A stretch of 14,030 nucleotides of DNA from Glomus cerebriforme (Eukaryota > Glomeromycota > Glomeromycetes > Glomerales > Glomeraceae), in the NCBI GenBank assembly GCA_003550305.1, contig QKYT01000858.1, forward strand, positions 28,598 through 42,627, read 5' to 3'. The notes below the pieces were generated by a model that saw only the letters and a list, made by a program, of their open reading frames with translations, made no database searches and was not told where the DNA came from. Each line of letters begins with the position of its first letter. Position 1 is the first letter of the stretch. Below are positions 9,439-14,030 of this stretch, in pieces. The position numbers and the translations under genes are program-made.

Positions 9439-9503
9439 CTCTTTTGATAATAAATTTATGATATCTCGGCCAATATTTATCCTAGAGATATGAAATAACT
9501 ACC

Positions 9504-9537
9504 ATTAGATTCCTCTCATTGAGACGAATCCAATGAG
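9504..9537. repeat. Inverted repeat with two overlapping hairpins
   Basis: The arm at 9504-9517 pairs with 9521-9534 (14 bp, two mismatches, 3-nt loop). An alternative stem, CTCATTG (9515-9521) with CAATGAG (9531-9537), overlaps it, so the two folds exclude each other. It lies between the Tigger and hAT relics, next to AGATATG-type words (9485-9491). Confidence 0.65.
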
Positions 9538-9550
9538 CTAATTACATTAA

Positions 9551-10158
9551 ATTGGCAAAACTTCTTACAATCCAGTTGTAATTGTTGCTTATAAATTAGA
9601 TCCAAGATATCATGGTAATCAGCTTGATGCATGTACATTTGATCCTATTAATGAAAAGGAAATCATAAGTTTAGTAAAAGAAAAATATCAGGATATAGTT
9701 TTAATAGAACTTGCCAAATATATTGGAAAAATAGGAAGTTTTGCACATAGCCACTTATGGGGAGATGTAATTCAAAAGCCTGTTAACTGGTAAAATTTAA
9801 TGAAAGGAAGATATCCAATTCTTAGTGATGTGGCTATTCGAATACTTTTAATACCTGCAATTTCAGCAGCTAATGAGAGAAACTGGTCTACATTTGGATT
9901 TATTCATTTAAAGTTACAAAATAAATTGCATAAAAATTGGGTAGAGAAAATTGTATATATATTTTGGAATTTGCGAATATTATGTTCGTTAGAAAAGTCA
10001 CTCACTTTAGAGGGTTGGGTTGAGAAAGTATTGCAAAAGAAAGCTCTAAAAGTTGCTGAAAGTAATAATAGATAAGAAACTAATACTAGATCTGATTTTT
10101 CTATTTAGATTTTCAATCTGATTCAGATTTAGATGGGTTATTGGATAATGAATTTTAA
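9551..10158 (+). pseudogene. hAT-family transposase, C-terminal remnant
   Basis: This is the end of a hAT (Ac/hobo-type) transposase. One frame runs 9551-10075 and contains YKLDPRYHG (about 9590-9616, the family's LDPRY motif) and SAANERNWSTFGF (9863-9901), the signature of the hATC dimerisation domain. The helix QNKLHKNWVEKIVYIFWNLR follows. Stops fall at 9791-9793, inside the usual PVNWW..L..RYP segment, and at 10073-10075. A Ser/Asp-rich tail, DFQSDSDLDGLLDNEF, is found in another frame at 10108-10158, so one frameshift or a lost intron separates it. The BED zinc finger and the first two-thirds of the catalytic core are absent, and no hAT terminal repeats or 8-bp duplication were seen. It cannot encode a working enzyme. 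Confidence 0.9.
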
Positions 10159-10530
10159 GACCAATTTTAAAAATATAATAGTATAAAAAGAATACAATAT
10201 TGATATGTAATTTCTTGAAAAATCAAATAAAATATGTTTTGTTTTGTGCTTTTATTCTATATTTTATTTAGGTAAAGTTTTCTTCAAACAGTTATCCAGA
10301 TCTGCAGTTCACAAAATGAATAATCCTATATTATAATTAAGATTTAAAAAAAAATGATTTTTATTAATACAAATGTGATATTTTTGATTACATGATCTAA
10401 TGCAAATGTTTTTTATTAATATAACTACATAATAAATATTTATAATATGGGCGAGATTATATAGTTAGGAAAAACTAATCAATTTATTATTGCTCTGCAT
10501 GTATTGAATTGAACCTTGAACCCAACCCAA
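10159..10530. other. AT-rich stretch between the hAT relic and the tandem array
   Basis: No gene or clear repeat is seen. AATAAA-like words (for example within 10225-10233) could be a relic polyadenylation signal of the hAT gene. The right edge carries CCCAACCCAAAACC (10521-10534), which leads into the first repeat unit. Confidence 0.5.
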
Positions 10531-11150
10531 AACCTGCGCCAAGCTTACAAAAATAAAACAGAAATATTAATACATTTCGTTAAAATAAAAAAAATAACAA
10601 TTTTGAAGTTTACCTCCAAAATTCTGCTATAATCGCCCAAACCTGCACCGAAATTACAACAAAATACTGAAACATTAGTACTTTCATTTAAATTAAAAAA
10701 AATAAAAGACTTGAAAATTTACTTTTGAAATTTCATTATAATCACCCAAACCTGTGCCGAACCTACAAAAAAAACTGAAACATTAGTACGTTTCATTAAA
10801 ATAAAAAAAAACAAAAGAATTAATTCGAAACTGCTGAACCTACAAAAATAAAATTGAATTTCATTAAGTTTATGAAAACAAATACTAACTTTTCATTTCT
10901 TTTTCTCAATAGACCTGCCCAAAACCTAAAGCAAAAAGTTAAGTTAGTCAATGAAATTGAGAATGAAAAGATGAAAGAAACAATTACCAACCTTTTGTTT
11001 TCTCCAATAGGCTCCAAAATCTAAAGAAAAAAGAAGAAAGTTAGTATAAGATGAAATGCAATGAAACAATAAATAAAATACAGTAAAAAAAAAATACTCA
11101 TCTTTCATTTTATTCCATTATAGATCGATAGAAAAAAGAAGAGACTTATT
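10531..11150 (+). repeat. Degenerate tandem array, unit of about 109 bp with shortened copies
   Basis: Units begin AACCTGCGCC (10531), AACCTGCACC (10640) and AACCTGTGCC (10749), exactly 109 bp apart, and share internal blocks such as AAACATTAGTAC and TATAATC(G/A)CCCA. Shortened, more diverged units start near 10829, 10911, 11010 and 11122. In the last copies the unit start is preceded by a splice-acceptor-like tract (TTTTTCTCAATAG, TTTTCTCCAATAG, TTCCATTATAG) and followed after 25-29 nt by GTTA(A)GT-like words. The unit may therefore be an exon-intron module whose tiny exon would encode Pro/Lys-rich peptide (APKSKEKRR). No long ORF crosses the array. Confidence 0.75.
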
Positions 11151-11362
11151 TAAATTTAAGTGATTATTATTATCAAAAATCTATCTGATATATTTGTATT
11201 TAGAAAATTTAATCATGTGATATACAAACTTTGACCAATAGGAATGATCATATATTAAAATACATAATATAAGTTATAAGGACTCAATGTAACTTACAGC
11301 ATAATTTACATGTATCTAACCTATGTAACATAACTCTCACAACCCTAATTCTGAAAGATTGA
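11151..11362. other. AT-rich spacer before the reverse transcriptase
   Basis: No motif is recognised. It may be decayed linker of LINE ORF2 or flanking DNA of the tandem array. The reverse-transcriptase frame opens only after a TGA at 11360-11362. Confidence 0.4.
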
Positions 11363-12916
11363 AAATTAGCTGACATATATCTGATACTGAAGCCAAAACT
11401 ATGGAATTGTGATCTTAACAATACTCAACCAATTATATTGCTTGAAATGATGAGAAAAACAATGGTGTCAGTATTGAATGTTAGATGTGGTAGAATTTTT
11501 GTTAAATACAATATTTTGAAAGAAAACCAATTCACTGGTCTCCCAAAAAAATTGACTTTCAAACCTATACATATATTAAATGAAATTGTACAAGATGCTA
11601 ATGAAGAAAATAAAGAACTAGTATAGATACTCACATAAGATATGTCAAAAGCATATGACAGAGTGAATATCCATATGCTAAAGAAAGCTTTAGAAAGAAT
11701 TAAATTGCTAGATTCTCTCATAAGCTTAATATTATCTTTATTTTTTGAATGACAAAATCACGTATTCATAACAGTAGGGACAATAATACCATATGACATT
11801 AAAGTTGGCATTGATCAAGATGAAATTATTTTACCTCTATTATGGTGTATTTATTATGACCCACTGCTCTGTAAAATACAAAAATACAACCTGGGATATA
11901 ATTTATCAATAGATAAATTAATAAATATTTTTGAAAAAGTAGAATCTTTAGAAATAAACTTTCCAGGATTGGCGTACATAAACGATACAAATTGGGTATC
12001 TAATTCGAAACAAGATCTAGAAGAAATATTATCAATCACTGATTTTTTTTATAATCTTAATGATATTCAAATAAATTGATTAAAATCAGAATTATTACTA
12101 AAAAAAAATAAATATAATTATGAAGAAAAAATAGATATCTGATTTGGAGCAGAAATAATATCAATAAAACCATTATATCTGATAGAGTCATGTAAAATAT
12201 TAGGTATATGGTTTAATATAAATAACAGCAAAAAATTTATATATTGACAAGTAACTGACAAAATAAGAAATTTATCATATACTATCAAAAGAAAAGTGAG
12301 GAGTATTACAGATAAGATAACCTCATATATCTTTAATATGCTAATAATACCAAAAATAGAGTATCATTTCCAAATAACAATATTTACGAAGAATCAGTGT
12401 AAAAATATCATGGCACCCTTCAAAAAAGTTTTTAAACATGGTTTGAAAATGGCATCAACTATTTCTGATTCAATTTTACATAAAAATATTTATAATATTA
12501 ATAATATTTATAACAATCAAAATGAAGCAAAAATATTGAATTTTATTGTACAATTAAATGATAGTGGAATTCTTAGAAAAATAACTAGATTAAGGTTAAT
12601 TAGTTTACAAGATAAACTATGGTTAGAACAGTCTCTATTAACAAAGTATAATGAATCCTTTAAGATACCTTTTAAATTAAAGAATAATTTTATATTAAAA
12701 ATGATAGTTCTTAATAAAAAATTAGAAATAGAGTTCGATATAAAAGATGATCTCAAAAATATAATTAGAGGTAGTAAACATCTAATAAGAGAAAAACTAT
12801 TATCAACAACAGAATTTAATCAAAGTATGGATACTTTAAGAGATTTTAATATTATGTTCTTAGATCAGTTGACTATATTGTCTAGAATGCATTTATACCT
12901 TGGAGATCAATTTTAA
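11363..12916 (+). pseudogene. LINE ORF2, reverse transcriptase domain (broken by nonsense codons)
   Basis: In an active element this copies the RNA into DNA at the nicked target. A single frame covers 11363-12916 (about 517 codons) with six internal stops (TAG 11624; TAA 11636; TGA 11750, 12077, 12140 and 12245) and no frameshift. Motifs in order are YLILKPKLWNCDLNNTQPI (RT motif 1), DMSKAYDRV (motif A, catalytic Asp), GIDQDEIILPLLW (motif B, usually GIDQGE), LAYINDTNW (motif C, usually Y-A-D-D) and ILGIWFN (motif E region). At motif C the first Asp is Asn (AAC, 11981-11983), which would abolish catalysis. Downstream, the conserved KVFKHGLKM and a basic helical segment continue to the TAA at 12914-12916. 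No intact upstream partner is joined to it; the endonuclease half lies 4.5 kb upstream. Confidence 0.92.
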
Positions 12917-13652
12917 AAAACAAACATGAATACATAGTTCTCTAAAGATGAAATCAGTAAGATTATGGTATAATTTAATCAAAGATAAAGTCGTAATTAA
13001 CTCAACATCTTTAAAATTAAAAGATGAATGGATAACAGATAATATGATTAATAAAAACTTAAAATGAATGATAATAGAAAGACCAAAAGAACAAACAAAA
13101 AATACCAATAAATATATTTTAAGTTTTTATCAAATTTAGGATTTATAATTGGAAAACAAGTAGATATAGATAGCATGAAAAATATGGTTATTTTTAATCA
13201 TTATCGTAAAGACACTACCAATATGAAATTAACAATTAAAAGATATCCAGGTTGCTATATAAACACTTTAGGAAAATTAAATTTACCATACAGAAGTAGA
13301 TATAAAAAATTGTTAGACAGACATTTAGAAAGTTTTATTAAATCCACTATAGTTTTTTCTAATCAAACACCTGAAATATTAGGAAATAATAGATATTCTT
13401 TTGATAATTTTAATATTCATTACTAAAATCAATTTAACAATACAACAATAAATCCTAACAAATCAACACATTACAGTACAAGAAAATATATTAGATCAAA
13501 GAGAAAATAATATATGTTTAATAGATAGATATTTAGAGAAATCATTACAACAATTAATGTTAAAAAATATTAAACAAATTCATTCTCAGCAATGAAGATA
13601 TAAGTTTTATACAGATGATTCTGTAATAGATATAGGTAATCAACAATGTTTA
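12917..13652 (+). pseudogene. LINE ORF2 C-terminal region and start of RNase H, truncated
   Basis: Coding continues from the reverse transcriptase in shifting frames. Pieces include VRLWYNLIKDKVVINS (about 12958-13005), a clean stretch at about 13124-13426 (FLSNLGFIIGKQVDID then NMKLTIKRYPGCYINT), and 13452-13652 in a third frame. The last carries one stop (TGA 13593-13595) and then RYKFYTDDSVIDIG, the first strand of an RNase H domain, where the Asp of YTD is the first catalytic residue. RNase H removes RNA from the RNA-DNA hybrid. The domain is cut about 12 codons after that Asp, at TA 13651-13652, where other DNA begins. The frameshifts here contrast with the frame-intact reverse transcriptase part. 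Confidence 0.75.
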
Positions 13653-13939
13653 TCGCGGTTTTCAAAAAGGTGCGATTGACAATTACGGGATCTGTACCGC
13701 TAAAAAACTAATTTTTCGATACACTCCAAAGGTCTCTTTATAAACTTACTATTTAACATAGCGATCTTTCTTCCATTTCAGAATCTGTATGCTTTTGTTT
13801 CACTTGTGTAAAAGTTTCAAAGTTATTGCTCACATATACGACAGAAATCTTCAGTGTTTTCTAACTTTTTTCCGCGATCTTTTGCGATCTTTACTACATA
13901 ATAAATATTTATTGCATTTTTCCATTATATTGGATTAAA
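13653..13939 (+). repeat. Subterminal GCGATCTT repeats before the mariner-like ORF
   Basis: GCGATCTT occurs at 13761-13768, 13874-13881 and 13884-13891, the last two 10 bp apart (one helical turn), and a shorter GCGAT at 13672-13676. ATCGCGG (13652-13658) is the inverted complement of CCGCGAT (13872-13878). Such repeats inside a transposon end fit transposase binding sites, though no binding is shown here. A T-rich leader and AAAATGG start context precede the ORF. Confidence 0.5.
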
Positions 13940-14030
13940 ATGGGAAAGAATTTAAGTGAAGACTTAAAATGGCGTATTATTTATTGTTATCAAGAGGGTT
14001 TTAGAACAAAGGAAATTGCTAAAAGATTAT
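13940..14030 (+). CDS. Tc1/mariner-like transposase, N-terminal fragment (partial at window end)
   Basis: Thirty codons are visible, beginning MGKNLSEDLKWRI and continuing CYQEGFRTKEIAKRL. This fits the first helices of a homeodomain-like helix-turn-helix, the DNA-binding start of Tc1/mariner-family transposases. The phrase G-F-R-T-K-E-I-A is the typical turn into the second helix. The start is chosen because it is the first ATG after the T-rich leader, it has A at -3 (AAAATGG), and the fold begins a few residues later. The frame is open to the window edge, so I cannot tell whether the gene is intact. The catalytic DDE/DDD domain would lie downstream. A host homeodomain-like gene is a less likely alternative. 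Confidence 0.7.
   Translation, partial: MGKNLSEDLKWRIIYCYQEGFRTKEIAKRL

Larger units (their letters stand above)
4328..13652 (+). mobile_element. Non-LTR retrotransposon (LINE), decayed and split by younger insertions
   Basis: Two same-strand blocks together have the order of a LINE: an ORF1-like region (4328-6019), an endonuclease (6049-6810), a reverse transcriptase (11363-12916) and the start of an RNase H (about 13599-13652). The middle, 6824 to about 11150, is foreign: Tigger, a hAT relic and a tandem array. The right end is cut by a mariner-like element. Treating both blocks as one copy is an inference. The linker expected between endonuclease and reverse transcriptase is not visible, so either it was deleted or the blocks come from two copies of related elements. 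No poly-A tail or target-site duplication was identified. Confidence 0.55.
13653..14030 (+). mobile_element. Tc1/mariner-like DNA transposon, left end, running off the window
   Basis: LINE coding stops at a TA (13651-13652), the target of Tc1/mariner elements, and less AT-rich DNA begins with TCGCGGTTTTC. The word GCGAT recurs at 13672, 13761, 13874 and 13884, and a transposase-like ORF begins at 13940. The exact first base is inferred; the right end is outside the window, so the terminal inverted repeat cannot be verified. Confidence 0.6.

Noticed and set aside
12517..13108. Minus-strand ORFs opposite the LINE C-terminal part
   Set aside because: These are antisense shadows of AT-rich Lys/Asn/Ile coding sequence; no motif.
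7262..13595. TGA reassigned to Trp, because TGA stops recur in the relics
   Set aside because: TAA and TAG also interrupt the same frames, frameshifts are present, catalytic residues are mutated too, and TGG is used normally nearby. Decay explains it better.

Overview
The window is very AT-rich eukaryotic DNA. It has a fungal-type 5S rRNA gene, GT-AG introns with TTTTTATAG-like 3' ends, and decayed transposons with Asn/Ile/Lys-rich proteins. The style of the 5S gene and of the LINE, Tigger/pogo, hAT and Tc1/mariner relics fits the repeat-rich genome of an arbuscular mycorrhizal fungus (Glomeromycotina, Rhizophagus-like). This assignment is an inference from sequence style and was not checked by a search.

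Layout: 1-1412 is AT-rich DNA with no gene recognised. A solitary 5S rRNA gene lies at 1413-1528 with a nine-T Pol III terminator. From 1538 to about 4327 no convincing gene is seen; there is one perfect 20-bp palindrome and a weak minus-strand coding hint. From 4328 to 6822 lies the 5' part of a non-LTR retrotransposon (LINE): a broken first ORF whose last 78 codons are intact, then the endonuclease half of ORF2. At a TA (6822-6823) the LINE stops and a Tigger/pogo transposon begins (6824 to about 9424). Its transposase relic has two recognisable introns and all three catalytic Asp codons, but also stops, frameshifts and an insertion of about 480 bp carrying a 9-bp minisatellite. A hAT transposase C-terminal relic follows (9551-10158), then a degenerate tandem array of about 109 bp per unit (10531-11150). 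From 11363 to 13652 lies the 3' half of a LINE ORF2: reverse transcriptase, C-terminal region and the very start of RNase H. The RNase H is cut at a TA by a Tc1/mariner-like element (from 13653), whose transposase starts at 13940 and runs off the window.

No gene here appears to work with another in a pathway. Apart from the 5S gene and perhaps the truncated mariner ORF, the window is a nest of dead elements. The most likely history is that a LINE inserted first, and DNA transposons later broke it at about 6822 and 13652. I found no convincing new biological system. The best leads are the intact ORF1 tail, the microexon-like tandem array, the minisatellite insertion inside Tigger, and a decay pattern dominated by apparent C-to-T/G-to-A changes.
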